A DNA stretch of 64,000 nucleotides, from assembly GCF_037026715.1 (NCBI RefSeq), contig NZ_JBANCG010000012.1:1-64000 (forward strand), read 5' to 3'. Position 1 is the first letter of the stretch; every line of letters begins with the position of its first letter. Both the position numbers and the translations under genes were made by a program. The notes under the pieces were generated by a model. The model searched no databases and had not been told where the DNA came from. It worked only from the letters and a program-made list of their open reading frames with translations. This document shows, piece by piece, positions 26,870 through 35,686 of the stretch. The DNA is from Breoghania sp037026715. Lineage in GTDB: Bacteria > Pseudomonadota > Alphaproteobacteria > Rhizobiales > Stappiaceae.

Positions 26870-28678
26870 ATGTATGCGTGGCAAGGCAAGGTCCTTCGCG
26901 TCGATCTGACCCGAGGCACATTCAGCACCGAACCGCTCAGGACCGACTGGGCGAAGACCTATGTGGGCGCCCGCGGACTGGGCACCAAGTACATGTACGA
27001 GGAGGTCGACCCGACGGTCGATCCGCTCTCGCCGGAAAACAAGATGATCATGCTTTCCGGTCCGCTGACCGCGACGTTCGCGCCCTGCGGCGGTCGCTAC
27101 GAAGTCGTGACCAAGGGCCCGCTGACGGGCGCGATCGCGGCGGCGAATTCGGGCGGCGCATTCGGCCCCGAGCTGAAATTCGCCGGTTATGATGCCATCA
27201 TCTTCGAGGGCAAGGCGGAAAAGCCGGTCTATCTGTGGATCAAGGACGACAAGGTCGAGATCCGCGACGCGGGCGCCCTGTGGGGCAAGAACGTGCCCGA
27301 GACGACCGACGCCCTTCGCGAGGTGACCGATCCGGACGCCCGCGTGGCCTGCATCGGTCCTGCGGGCGAGAAGCTGTCGCTGATCGCCTCGATCATGAAC
27401 GACCACCATCGCGCGGCCGGTCGCAGCGGCGTCGGCGCGGTGATGGGCGCAAAGAACCTCAAGGCCGTCGTGGTCAAGGGCTCGGGCGCGGTCCAGGTGG
27501 CCGACCAGAAGGGCTTCTACGAAGCCTGCCTCGCCGCCCGCGAAAAGATCAAGGCCCATCCGGTCGGCGGCACCGGCCTCAGGATGTACGGCACCAACGT
27601 GCTCACCAACATCCTCAACGAGGTGGGCGGCTATCCGACCAACAACTTCCAGACCGGCACTTTCGCCAACGCGGATGCGGTCGGCGGCGAGACCGTGGCC
27701 GACAAGCAGCTGGAGCGGCCGCGCGGCTGCTACGGATGCGTGATCTCGTGCGGCCGCGGCACCAAGGTCACCAATCCGAAATATGCAGGTGAAGGCGAAG
27801 GTCCCGAGTACGAATCCGCCTGGGGCTTCGGCGGCGATTGCGGCGTCGACGACATCGATGCGGTGACCAAGGCCAACTACATCTGCAACGAGCTCGGCCT
27901 CGACACGATCTCCATGGGCTCCACCATCGCCTGCGCGATGGAGCTTTACGAGAAGGGCTGCTTCACCAAGGAAGACACCGGCGGCATCGACCTCAGCTTC
28001 GGCAATGCCGAGGCGATGGTGGAAATCACCCGCCTGACCGGTCTCGTGGAAGGCTTCGGCAAGGAACTGGCCCAGGGGTCCTATCGCATGGCCGAGAAAT
28101 ACGGCCATCCCGAACTGTCCATGTCCGTGAAGAAGCAGGAGATCCCGGCCTATGATCCGCGTGCGGTCCAGGGCATCGGCCTGAACTACGCGACCGCCAA
28201 CTGCGGCGCGGCCCACGTGCGCGGCTACACCATCTCGCCGGAAGTGCTCGGCGTGCCGGTCAAGGTCGACAAGGACGATATCGAGAGCAAGCCCGGACTG
28301 GTCAAGACGTTCCAGGATCTGACCGCCACGATCGACTCCTCCGGTGCCTGCCTGTTCACCACCTTCGGCATCGGCGCCGACGAATATGCGGCGATGATGA
28401 CGACGGCGACGGGGACGACCTACTCCACCGACGACATCATGACCTGCGGCGACCGGATCTTCACGCTGGAGCGGTTGTGGAACCTCAAGGCGGGTCTGAC
28501 CAAGGCCGACGACACCCTGCCGCCGCGCCTGCTGAACGAGGCCCTGACGGAAGGCAACTCCAAGGGCGCGGTCAGCCACCTCGACCAGATGCTGCCGGCC
28601 TACTACGAGCTGCGCGGCTGGGACGCCGACGGTGTTCCCACGCCTGCAAAGCTGGAAGAGCTCGGCATCCAGGCGTGA
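26870..28678 (+). CDS. Tungsten aldehyde:ferredoxin oxidoreductase
   Basis: A 602-residue AOR-family enzyme that oxidises aldehydes to carboxylic acids (reversibly in some species) with a tungsten bis-pterin cofactor. The [4Fe-4S] ligands are Cys287, Cys290, Cys294 (CYGCVISC) and Cys494 (SSGACLF), the same spacing as in Pyrococcus furiosus AOR. Cofactor-binding segments are SGPLTATFAPCGGRYEVV and the KGPLTGAIAAANSGGAFGPE run. Active-site residues Glu313 (GPEYES) and His449 (GAAHVRG) are present. A tupBCA tungstate transporter lies directly upstream. Unlike A. aromaticum AorB there is no NADH-binding AorC next to it; a hydrogenase follows instead. Substrate range is unknown. Confidence 0.92.
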   Translation: MYAWQGKVLRVDLTRGTFSTEPLRTDWAKTYVGARGLGTKYMYEEVDPTVDPLSPENKMIMLSGPLTATFAPCGGRYEVVTKGPLTGAIAAANSGGAFGPELKFAGYDAIIFEGKAEKPVYLWIKDDKVEIRDAGALWGKNVPETTDALREVTDPDARVACIGPAGEKLSLIASIMNDHHRAAGRSGVGAVMGAKNLKAVVVKGSGAVQVADQKGFYEACLAAREKIKAHPVGGTGLRMYGTNVLTNILNEVGGYPTNNFQTGTFANADAVGGETVADKQLERPRGCYGCVISCGRGTKVTNPKYAGEGEGPEYESAWGFGGDCGVDDIDAVTKANYICNELGLDTISMGSTIACAMELYEKGCFTKEDTGGIDLSFGNAEAMVEITRLTGLVEGFGKELAQGSYRMAEKYGHPELSMSVKKQEIPAYDPRAVQGIGLNYATANCGAAHVRGYTISPEVLGVPVKVDKDDIESKPGLVKTFQDLTATIDSSGACLFTTFGIGADEYAAMMTTATGTTYSTDDIMTCGDRIFTLERLWNLKAGLTKADDTLPPRLLNEALTEGNSKGAVSHLDQMLPAYYELRGWDADGVPTPAKLEELGIQA

Positions 28679-28733
28679 TCGGCAACGTCGAGAGACCGCG
28701 CAAGAGCGACGACGCCAAATCGAGCGATATCCG

Positions 28734-29006
28734 ATGAAAGTGCGTTATTTCGCGCTTCTGCGCGACATCACGGGCTGCAAGGAAGAAGAGTGGACCAGGC
28801 CCGCCGACACGGTCGGCGGGCTGATCCACGACCTTGTCGCCCGCTACGGTTCGAGTTTCGAACGCTGGGTCATGAAGGACGGCAAGATCTGGGATCTGGT
28901 GATGATCCTGGTGAACGGTCGCGACGTCCGACAGATGTCCGGCTTCGAGACGCCTCTCAAACCCGACGACACGATCGTAATCTTTCCGCCGGTGGGCGGA
29001 GGTTGA
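28734..29006 (+). CDS. MoaD/ThiS-family sulfur carrier protein
   Basis: A 90-residue ubiquitin-like protein (start ATG at 28734). The sequence KVRYFALLRDITGCKEEEWT and the C terminus VIFPPVGGG, with the terminal Gly-Gly, are diagnostic. Such proteins are thiocarboxylated and donate sulfur to the dithiolene of molybdopterin. This copy in an AOR operon is probably dedicated to the tungsten pterin or an associated sulfur transfer. The activating E1-like enzyme is encoded at 35687 and a cysteine desulfurase at 36736. Confidence 0.88.
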   Translation: MKVRYFALLRDITGCKEEEWTRPADTVGGLIHDLVARYGSSFERWVMKDGKIWDLVMILVNGRDVRQMSGFETPLKPDDTIVIFPPVGGG

Positions 29007-29016
29007 GGTTGGCGCT

Positions 29017-30876
29017 ATGATCACGACACTTCTGCCGTCTCCCGCCTTCTGGCCGACGGCGCTTCTCTTCGGCGGTGCCATACTTGAGGTGCTGCTGGCC
29101 GGCTTCCTGTCATCACGCGGCAAGGGATGGCTGGCCTTTATCGCGACGGCGGCGGCGCTGGCCGCGTCGTTTGCACTGCTGCCCGCCGTGCAGGGCGGCG
29201 CCCATCTGGAGGCGACCGCCTTCCTGTGGGACGGCGGTGCTCCGCTGACCTATTACGTCGACGGGTTGAGCGTCCTGTTCATGATCATGGGCACCGCGCT
29301 TGGCGCCCTGATCCTGATGTTCTCGATCGGCTACATGGCCGACGAACCCTCCGGCACGACCCGCTTCTTCTTTCTGATGCTGATCTTCATCGGCGGCCTG
29401 ACGCTGCTCGTCGGCGCCCAGAGCCTGCTGATGACCTATTTCGCCTGGGAGCTGATCGGGCTGTGCTCGTACTTCCTGGTCGGATTCTGGTACGCCAGGC
29501 AGGAAGCGACCGACGGCGCGCGCAAGGTGTTGCTGATCACCCACATCGCGGGCTTCGGCTTCATGGCGGCGATCCTGATGATCTACGCCCAGGCCGGCAC
29601 CTTCATCTGGTCCGACCCGAAGGTCGCCGCCTCGCTGTCGACGACGATCGTCATCCTGCTGCTCGTCGCCTCCATGGCGAAATCCGTGCTGTTTCCGCTC
29701 CACACCTGGATCCCGGAAGCGATGAACGCGCCGACCCCGGTCTCCGCGCTGCTGCATTCGGCCTGCTACGTCAAGGCCGGCGTCTACCTCATCGCCCGCA
29801 TGTACGCCATCGGCGACTGGCACCCGGCCGGCGGCGCGTTTCTGCTGGTCGTCGCCTGCCTGACCATGATCGTCGGCGTCGTCTTCGCGCTCGCGCAGAC
29901 CGACCTGAAGCGCCTTCTGGCCTTCCATACCGTCAGCCAGCTCGGCTACATCGCTGCCGGTCTTGCGATCGGCACCGATCTCGGCGTCGCCGCAGCCCTC
30001 TACTACACGATCAGCCACGCCCTGTTCAAAGGCACGCTGTTCCTGTGCGCCGGCTCCATCCAGCATGCCACCGGCACGCGCGATCTGCGTGAGCTCGGCG
30101 GCCTCTACTCCAAGATGCCGGTGACGACCTGGGTCTGGCTCATCGCTGCCGCCGCCATTTCCGGCGTGCCGCTGACCACGGGCTTCGTCGCCAAGTGGCT
30201 GTTGCTCTCCGCCGCACTCGACGACGGTCAGGCCGTGGTCGTGATGGTCGCCTGGTTCGTGTCGATCCTCACCGCCTTCTCGTTCATGAAGGCCACCGTC
30301 TCCGCCTTCTACGGCGATCCCTCGCCCTCGCTCGCCGGCAAGCACATCCACGAAGCCACGCCCACCATGCAGGTGGGGATGGGCATCACCGCCGTGCTCT
30401 GCGTCGTCTTCGGCATCGCGCCGCAATTCCTGATGGACCCGGTGATCGCGCCGGCCGTGGAAGGGCTCGGCTTCAACTGGCAGATCGCCACGAGCTGGGG
30501 CGGCGTCCTGACCCGGGCCGGCAGCATCGACGTCAGTCTCGGGGCCATCGGCGTCATCGTGTTCTCGGTCGTGGCCGCCTTCGGCGCCTACCAGCTGACG
30601 CGCAGCCGTCCCGGTACGGCGGTCAACGTGTTTACCGGCGGCGAGTCCCTGCCGGAGGGCGACCGGCTGTCGGCGACGGACTTCGCCGAAATGGCCGAGG
30701 TCGCGTTCGAGCCCGTCTACAAGACCGATCCCGATCCTCTCTGGCTCCGGTTCGGAAGCTGGCTCGGCGCCGTGGCGGGCAAGGTCGGCCAGACGGCGCT
30801 TTGGGCCGAAGACAAGTTCATTGCCGTGACGCTGGCCGGTGCCGCGGTTCTCTGTGTCTGGATCCTAGCTCTGTGA
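29017..30876 (+). CDS. NuoL/HyfB/CooM-like antiporter subunit of group 4 hydrogenase
   Basis: A 619-residue protein with about 15-16 transmembrane helices. The Proton_antipo_M core shows the key ion-path residues: Glu in FAWELIGLCSYFLVGFWYAR, Lys in KSVLFPLHTWIPEAM, and the Lys/His of YYTISHALFKGTLFLCAGSI. The C-terminal amphipathic segment (WLRFGSWLGAVAGKVGQTAL, then a last helix) resembles the lateral helix of NuoL. It should move H+ or Na+ coupled to the redox reaction. It starts 10 bases after the moaD-like gene. Confidence 0.88.
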   Translation: MITTLLPSPAFWPTALLFGGAILEVLLAGFLSSRGKGWLAFIATAAALAASFALLPAVQGGAHLEATAFLWDGGAPLTYYVDGLSVLFMIMGTALGALILMFSIGYMADEPSGTTRFFFLMLIFIGGLTLLVGAQSLLMTYFAWELIGLCSYFLVGFWYARQEATDGARKVLLITHIAGFGFMAAILMIYAQAGTFIWSDPKVAASLSTTIVILLLVASMAKSVLFPLHTWIPEAMNAPTPVSALLHSACYVKAGVYLIARMYAIGDWHPAGGAFLLVVACLTMIVGVVFALAQTDLKRLLAFHTVSQLGYIAAGLAIGTDLGVAAALYYTISHALFKGTLFLCAGSIQHATGTRDLRELGGLYSKMPVTTWVWLIAAAAISGVPLTTGFVAKWLLLSAALDDGQAVVVMVAWFVSILTAFSFMKATVSAFYGDPSPSLAGKHIHEATPTMQVGMGITAVLCVVFGIAPQFLMDPVIAPAVEGLGFNWQIATSWGGVLTRAGSIDVSLGAIGVIVFSVVAAFGAYQLTRSRPGTAVNVFTGGESLPEGDRLSATDFAEMAEVAFEPVYKTDPDPLWLRFGSWLGAVAGKVGQTALWAEDKFIAVTLAGAAVLCVWILAL

Positions 30877-30946
30877 TCGCCGCCCGGGGCGCTGGGGCCG
30901 GCAGGTCCGAGCGCCCCGCAAGGCGGCGCCCACGAGGGAGAATAGA

Positions 30947-32173
30947 ATGCTCCTGTTACTTGTTGCCTTCCTCGCGCTGATGGCGGCGGCGGTCGGCCTC
31001 TATGCCCTGAGCGTCCGCCAAGGCGGAGGACGCTGGTGGGGTCTTGCCACGCTCACCGTGGTGTTCGTTCTGGCCGGACTGGCGAATGAGGGAAGCTGGA
31101 CGGGCATCGCGCTTCTGAGCCTGGCCGAACTGGCCGCCGGCGCGCTGATCCTGTCCGATGGCGGCGCCCCGGCCCGCGCGGCCGGACGGCTCTACCTGAG
31201 CGCGATCGTACCCGCCATCGTGCTGACCATGCTTGCCTTCACCCTCGTCGGCATTCACGGCGCGGAACCGGGCGGCATCACCGCCAAAATCGCGATCTGC
31301 CTGCTGCTCGTGGGCTTCGCGCTCAAGCTCGGCCTGATCCCCTTCTCGTTCTGGGTGCCGGCCGTTGCCCGCGGCGCGCCCACGACGACCGCCATCGTGA
31401 TCATCTCCATCGTCGATATCGCGACCTTCGGCGAACTCGCCTCCCTGCGCCACGAGGCCGCCTGGCTGTTCGACGACGCGCAGGCCGTCTGGGTCACCCT
31501 GGCGCTCGTCTCCATGTTCGCCGGCGCCCTGCTCGCCTATGCGCAGACCGACCTGAAGCGGATGCTGGCCTTTTCCACGATCACCGATCTGGGGCTCCTC
31601 GTGCTGGGCGTCAGCCTCGGCACGCCGCTTGCCATGGCCGGTGCCCTGCTCGGCGCGCTGAGCCATGCGCTGTCGAAGACGGTGCTGTTCGGCACGGTCG
31701 GGCTGGCGGAACGCCACATCGGCATGCCCGTCACGCTGGAGACGCGCGGCCTGGGCGGGCGGATGCCGCTCGCATCTGCCGCCTTCATCCTGGCCGCCAT
31801 CAACTTCATCGGCGTGCCGCCGGGCTTCGGCTTCTCCGCCTACTGGCGGATCTATGTCGCGGCCACCGATTTCGGCGGTGTCGCGATCATCGCGGTCCTG
31901 CTGGTCGTCGCCGCGATCGACCTGCTCTGCTACGCCCGCGCGATCCATCGCTGCTGGCTGGGCACGCCCCAGGTCGAGCTGATCTCGGCGCTGCCGCGTC
32001 TGGCGCCTGCCGTGCTGGCTGCGCTGGTCGTCCTCACCGTCGCCCTCGGCTTCTATCCGCGGCCCGTCACCTCCGTCCTGGAGGCGCGCCCGGCGGGAGA
32101 GGCCGTACACGTCACCTCGAACGCTCTGCCCTCGGCGTCCGAGCAAGGCGAACGCCTTGCCGCGCTGCATTGA
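30947..32173 (+). CDS. NuoN/HyfF-like second antiporter subunit
   Basis: A 408-residue protein with about 12 helices. The antiporter core is recognisable from KLGLIPFSFWVPAVARGAPT (Lys and the conserved Pro), YAQTDLKRMLAFSTITDLGL and LSHALSKTVLFGTVGLAERH. It is a second ion-translocating subunit, so the complex should have two pumping modules. Simpler hydrogenases such as Coo and Ech have one. It lies 70 bases after the NuoL-like gene. Confidence 0.85.
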   Translation: MLLLLVAFLALMAAAVGLYALSVRQGGGRWWGLATLTVVFVLAGLANEGSWTGIALLSLAELAAGALILSDGGAPARAAGRLYLSAIVPAIVLTMLAFTLVGIHGAEPGGITAKIAICLLLVGFALKLGLIPFSFWVPAVARGAPTTTAIVIISIVDIATFGELASLRHEAAWLFDDAQAVWVTLALVSMFAGALLAYAQTDLKRMLAFSTITDLGLLVLGVSLGTPLAMAGALLGALSHALSKTVLFGTVGLAERHIGMPVTLETRGLGGRMPLASAAFILAAINFIGVPPGFGFSAYWRIYVAATDFGGVAIIAVLLVVAAIDLLCYARAIHRCWLGTPQVELISALPRLAPAVLAALVVLTVALGFYPRPVTSVLEARPAGEAVHVTSNALPSASEQGERLAALH

Positions 32174-32187
32174 GGAGAAAAGAAGAA

Positions 32188-32673
32188 ATGGGCGTCCTCA
32201 CAAAACTCTTTTCCAGTCTCATGGCGACCTCGCGGCGCAAGTCGCCGTGGATCTACACGATCAACTCCGGCTCCTGCAACGGTTGCGACATCGAGATCGG
32301 CCCCTGCATCAGCCCGCGCTACGACGCCGAGCAGATCGGCATGCTGCGTCACGCCAGCCCCAAGCACGCCGATATCCTGGTGGTGACCGGAGCGGTCTCC
32401 AAGCGGATCAAGCCGGCGCTGCTCGACATCTATTCGCAGATGCCGAGCCCCAAGGCGGTTGTCGCCGTGGGATCGTGCCCGGCGAGCTGCAACGTCTTCG
32501 CAGGCAGCCCGGTCCTTGACGGACCGCTCGACAAGTTCATTCCCGTCGACATCTGGGTCCCCGGCTGTCCGCCGCGGCCGCAGCTGATCATCGACGGCAT
32601 CGCCAAGGCGGCGCAAATGCTGGCGGACGGCCAGACGGCGGACCAACTCGGCAAGAAGGTGGCAGCAGAATGA
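32188..32673 (+). CDS. [NiFe]-hydrogenase small subunit, NuoB/CooL-like
   Basis: A 161-residue protein. The ATG at 32188 follows GAGGAGAAAA; a TTG further upstream would overlap the previous stop. Ligands of the proximal [4Fe-4S] cluster are Cys30 and Cys33 (SGSCNGCDIEI), Cys97 or Cys101 (GSCPASC) and Cys127 (PGCPPRP). It has no signal peptide or extra C-terminal clusters, as expected for group 4 enzymes that face the cytoplasm. It passes electrons between the ferredoxin-like subunit and the nickel site. Confidence 0.9.
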   Translation: MGVLTKLFSSLMATSRRKSPWIYTINSGSCNGCDIEIGPCISPRYDAEQIGMLRHASPKHADILVVTGAVSKRIKPALLDIYSQMPSPKAVVAVGSCPASCNVFAGSPVLDGPLDKFIPVDIWVPGCPPRPQLIIDGIAKAAQMLADGQTADQLGKKVAAE

Positions 32674-33578
32674 CCGAGATCCTCTCGCTTATCGTCGGCT
32701 TCCTGATCTGGCCGGGCCTGATCGTCGCCGCGGCTCTGGGCTTTTTCTACATGTGGCTGATGCGCAAGCTCACCGCGCGGATGCAGGGGCGCAAGGGTCC
32801 GCCCTTCTATCAGCCGTTTTTCGATTTCGTGAAGCTGGTGGGCAAGCGCTCGCTGGTGCCGCGGGACAGCAGCCGGGTGCTGTTCTTCCTGCTGCCCTTC
32901 ATCTCGCTGACATCGACGGTCTTCGGCCTGATGATCCTGCCGCTGCCGGGCAGCGCGGCGCCCTCGTTCTCGGGGGATCTGGTTCTCCTTCTCTACCTGA
33001 TGGAGATGCCGGTCCTGTGCGACGTGCTCGCCGGCTTCGTCAGCCGCTCCATCTACGGCCAGGTGAGCGCCATGCGCGAGGCGGTGATGTCGCTGGCCTA
33101 TTCGGTGCCGCTGCTGGCCTCGGTGATCGCGCTCGCGCAAGCCGCCGACACCTTCCGTCTCGCCGAACTGCACACCGCCCCCTTCGGGCTGGTGACGGTC
33201 ATCGCCTTCATAGCCTTCGCGATGGCGATCCCGGCACGGCTGAAATCGAACCCCTTCTCGATCCCCAACGCGGAGCACGAGATCGGCCACGGCGCGCACA
33301 TGGAATACAACGGCCTGCCGCTCGCGGTCTTCGAGCTGTCGCATGCGCTGGAACTGATGCTGCTCATCGGCACGCTCTACGTCCTGTTCCTTCCCGGTAC
33401 CGGACATGTGGCGACCGACGCGCTGGTCTATCTGGCCGCGGGCTTCGCCGTCGTCGCCCTCGTGGTCTTCGCCAAGGTCAGCACCGCGCGGTTCACGGTG
33501 AAGAGCGCGTTGAGATTCTATTGGCTCTGGGGCGGTTTGGCAGCCGGAGCGGCGATGGTCGTCGCCATCGTGAGCTAG
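32670..33578 (+). CDS. NuoH/HyfC/CooK-like membrane anchor subunit
   Basis: A 302-residue protein with eight predicted helices. NuoH-family signatures are GPPFYQPFFDFVKLVGKRSL near the N terminus, IPARLKSNPFSIPNAEHEIG (the conserved acidic cytoplasmic loop), and FELSHALELMLLIGTLYVLF. It anchors the hydrogenase domain to the membrane and links it to the pumping subunits. It overlaps the small-subunit gene by four bases. Confidence 0.9.
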   Translation: MTEILSLIVGFLIWPGLIVAAALGFFYMWLMRKLTARMQGRKGPPFYQPFFDFVKLVGKRSLVPRDSSRVLFFLLPFISLTSTVFGLMILPLPGSAAPSFSGDLVLLLYLMEMPVLCDVLAGFVSRSIYGQVSAMREAVMSLAYSVPLLASVIALAQAADTFRLAELHTAPFGLVTVIAFIAFAMAIPARLKSNPFSIPNAEHEIGHGAHMEYNGLPLAVFELSHALELMLLIGTLYVLFLPGTGHVATDALVYLAAGFAVVALVVFAKVSTARFTVKSALRFYWLWGGLAAGAAMVVAIVS

Positions 33579-33597
33579 CCAGGTACGGGGTTAAACC

Positions 33598-34116
33598 ATG
33601 AGCATCTTCTCCATCCTTCGGCACAATCTGGGGCACGGTTCGCGCACCCGGAAGCCGGATGACCTGCCGCCTCGCGCAGCGCCGTTCCGCGGTTTGATCG
33701 AACAGGACCCCACGCTTTGCACCGGGTGCCGGAACTGCAGCTACGTCTGCTCGCCGAAGGCCATCCAGTTCGACGACACCGGCGAACTGGCTCTCGAATG
33801 GGCCTATGCGGCGGACCAGTGCTGTTTCTGCGGTCTTTGCGTGATGTACTGTCCGACGCAGGCGCTGAGCAACAACGGCGTCCTGCCCCAGGTGGGCCAC
33901 GATCAGTCCGCCCTGCACTTCACCAACGAGGTGCCCTATCACTCGTGCATCAGCTGCGGCACGCAGATGATCCCGATACCGGCGCAGGCGGCTGCCAAGT
34001 TCTTCGGCGAAGTTACTGAGAACACGGAAGAACTGCGACTGATGTGCCACGAATGCCGTCGTCGGGCCGCGAGCGAGAAAATCCGCGACGCTTTCATCAC
34101 AGGCGAGAAAAGCTAA
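33598..34116 (+). CDS. NuoI/HycF/CooX-like ferredoxin subunit with extra CxxC pairs
   Basis: A 172-residue protein with two [4Fe-4S] motifs (CTGCRNCSYVCSP and CCFCGLCVMYCPT). C-terminally, two CxxC pairs (CISC and CHEC, 38 residues apart) resemble a zinc-ribbon or rubredoxin-like site, also seen in HycF. It is the electron-wiring subunit between the soluble ferredoxin and the small subunit. Its stop codon overlaps the next start by one base (TAATG). Confidence 0.88.
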   Translation: MSIFSILRHNLGHGSRTRKPDDLPPRAAPFRGLIEQDPTLCTGCRNCSYVCSPKAIQFDDTGELALEWAYAADQCCFCGLCVMYCPTQALSNNGVLPQVGHDQSALHFTNEVPYHSCISCGTQMIPIPAQAAAKFFGEVTENTEELRLMCHECRRRAASEKIRDAFITGEKS

Positions 34117-34586
34117 TGGCGAGCGAAACAGATCTGAACATGAACGCGCTTCGGGAACGGCTGGAATCCCTTCGCGGAGCCACATCCTTCGAAGAGCGCT
34201 GCGACGGGGTCTGGATGGAAGCGCCCGATCTCGATGTCGAGGCGATGATGCGCGAGATGAACGCCGAGGGCTTCCGCCTCGCGACCATGACCGGACGCCA
34301 GGCGCCGGAGGGCGAGACGACGATCATGTACCACTTCAACCGGGGCCCTCATCTCCTCCACTTCAAGACCCGTTCCCATGGCGGCTCGCACCCCTCGCTC
34401 GCCCTCGTCTCGCACCCCGCCTCGTGGTGCGAGCGCGAATTGCATGACTTTTTCGCGGTCAAGTTCGACGGCCACCCCAACCTGGTGCCGCTGTTCCGCC
34501 CCGCCTGCCTGAACGAGGGCTTCTTCCGCGACGACATCACGCCCGAAAACGGCCCTGAAAACGGCCCCGAAGCCAGCCAAGCCTGA
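34116..34586 (+). CDS. NuoC/CooU-like subunit
   Basis: About 156 residues. The only strongly conserved part is SWCERELHDFFAVKFDGHPN, the family 30-kDa subunit signature (W-x-E-R-E-x-x-D-x-F ... GHP). The N terminus is shortened and the C-terminal tail (ENGPENGPEAS) is repetitive. It supports docking of the large subunit. Start taken at the ATG that overlaps the preceding stop. Confidence 0.85.
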   Translation: MASETDLNMNALRERLESLRGATSFEERCDGVWMEAPDLDVEAMMREMNAEGFRLATMTGRQAPEGETTIMYHFNRGPHLLHFKTRSHGGSHPSLALVSHPASWCERELHDFFAVKFDGHPNLVPLFRPACLNEGFFRDDITPENGPENGPEASQA

Positions 34587-34597
34587 GGGAGAGAGAC

Positions 34598-35677
34598 ATG
34601 CCCTACCAGATTCCGATCGGACCGTTTCATCCGGCTCTGGAAGAGCCCTACAAGCTTTCCTTCAACTGTGTCGCCGACACCGTGGACAAGGTCAGCGTCG
34701 ACGTTGGCTTCAGCTTCCGCGGCATCGAGATCCTCGCGCAGAAGCGCGAGTGGCTGCCGGCGATCACGCTGGTGGAGCGGGTGTGCGGCATCTGCTCCAA
34801 CGTCCATGCGACGAGCTTCTGCATGGCGGCGGAACGGATCGCCGGGATCGAGATCCCGAAGCGCGCGCAGTATATCCGCACGATCATGGGCGAACTGGAG
34901 CGGATGCACTCGCACCTCCTGTGGGCGGGCCTCGCGGCCGAGTTCATGGGCTACGAGACCGCTTTCATGGAGGTCTTCAACCTGCGCGAAACGATCATGG
35001 ACATGCTGGAATCGATCTCGGGCAACCGGGTCAACTACGGCATGAACAGGATCGGCGGCGTCAACCGCGACATCCCCGACCCGCTGCAATACGTTTCCAC
35101 GCTCGAAACCGCGGCGAAGACGCTCGAAAAGGTCGTGATCCCCGCCTTCATGGACAATCCAACCGCACGCAGCCGCATGGGCGGCGTCGGCATCCTGACG
35201 AAGGAAGACGCCATCGCCTGGGGCACCGTCGGCCCGGTCGCGCGTGCCTCCGGTCTCGCCATCGACGTTCGCAGCGACCTGCCCTACCTCGCCTACGAGG
35301 AGCTGGGCTTCCGGATCGTCACGCAGGAGAGCTGCGACGTGCAGGCCCGCGTCGTGGTGCGTGCGCTGGAGCTGCTGGAGAGCATCCGCCTCATCATCGC
35401 CGCGCTCAAGGGACTGCCGGCGGGGCCGCTGCGCGCCTTCGAGGGGCTGCCGACCATCCCCGCCGGCGAAGCCACCACCTATTGCGAGGCGCCGCGCGGC
35501 GAGGTCTTCTACTATGTCGCCTCCGACGGCAGCGACAAGCCCGCCCGCGTGCGCATCCGCACGCCGTCCTTCGTCAACATCCCCGCGCTGGAGGCGATGA
35601 TGCCGGGTCAGCAGTTCGCCAATACCTCGCTGATCCAGGCATCGGTCGATCCCTGCCTCTCGTGCACGGACCGCTGA
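34598..35677 (+). CDS. Group 4 membrane-bound [NiFe]-hydrogenase large subunit, CooH/EchE-like
   Basis: A 359-residue protein with both nickel-binding pairs intact: Cys63 and Cys66 in ERVCGICSNVH, and Cys353 and Cys356 in DPCLSCTDR. True NuoD lacks these, and energy-converting hydrogenase-related proteins lose them, so this should hold a NiFe(CN)2CO centre. The protein ends exactly at CTDR, the point where HycE-type precursors are cleaved, so no endopeptidase is needed, as in CooH. Other signatures are GPFHPALEEP, FSFRGIE and GELERMHSHLLW. Partner genes upstream supply the other subunits. It can evolve or oxidise H2. Confidence 0.93.
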   Translation: MPYQIPIGPFHPALEEPYKLSFNCVADTVDKVSVDVGFSFRGIEILAQKREWLPAITLVERVCGICSNVHATSFCMAAERIAGIEIPKRAQYIRTIMGELERMHSHLLWAGLAAEFMGYETAFMEVFNLRETIMDMLESISGNRVNYGMNRIGGVNRDIPDPLQYVSTLETAAKTLEKVVIPAFMDNPTARSRMGGVGILTKEDAIAWGTVGPVARASGLAIDVRSDLPYLAYEELGFRIVTQESCDVQARVVVRALELLESIRLIIAALKGLPAGPLRAFEGLPTIPAGEATTYCEAPRGEVFYYVASDGSDKPARVRIRTPSFVNIPALEAMMPGQQFANTSLIQASVDPCLSCTDR

Positions 35678-35686
35678 GGAGGGCCC

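Noticed and set aside
26870..28678. AOR-family gene as benzoyl-CoA reductase BamB
   Set aside because: No BamC-I partners (HdrA- or NuoEFG-like) are encoded, and the neighbours form a hydrogenase; cluster ligand spacing matches true AOR.
29017..35677. The seven Nuo-like genes as respiratory complex I
   Set aside because: NuoA, J, K, M, E, F and G are missing, and the large subunit has NiFe ligands that NuoD lacks.
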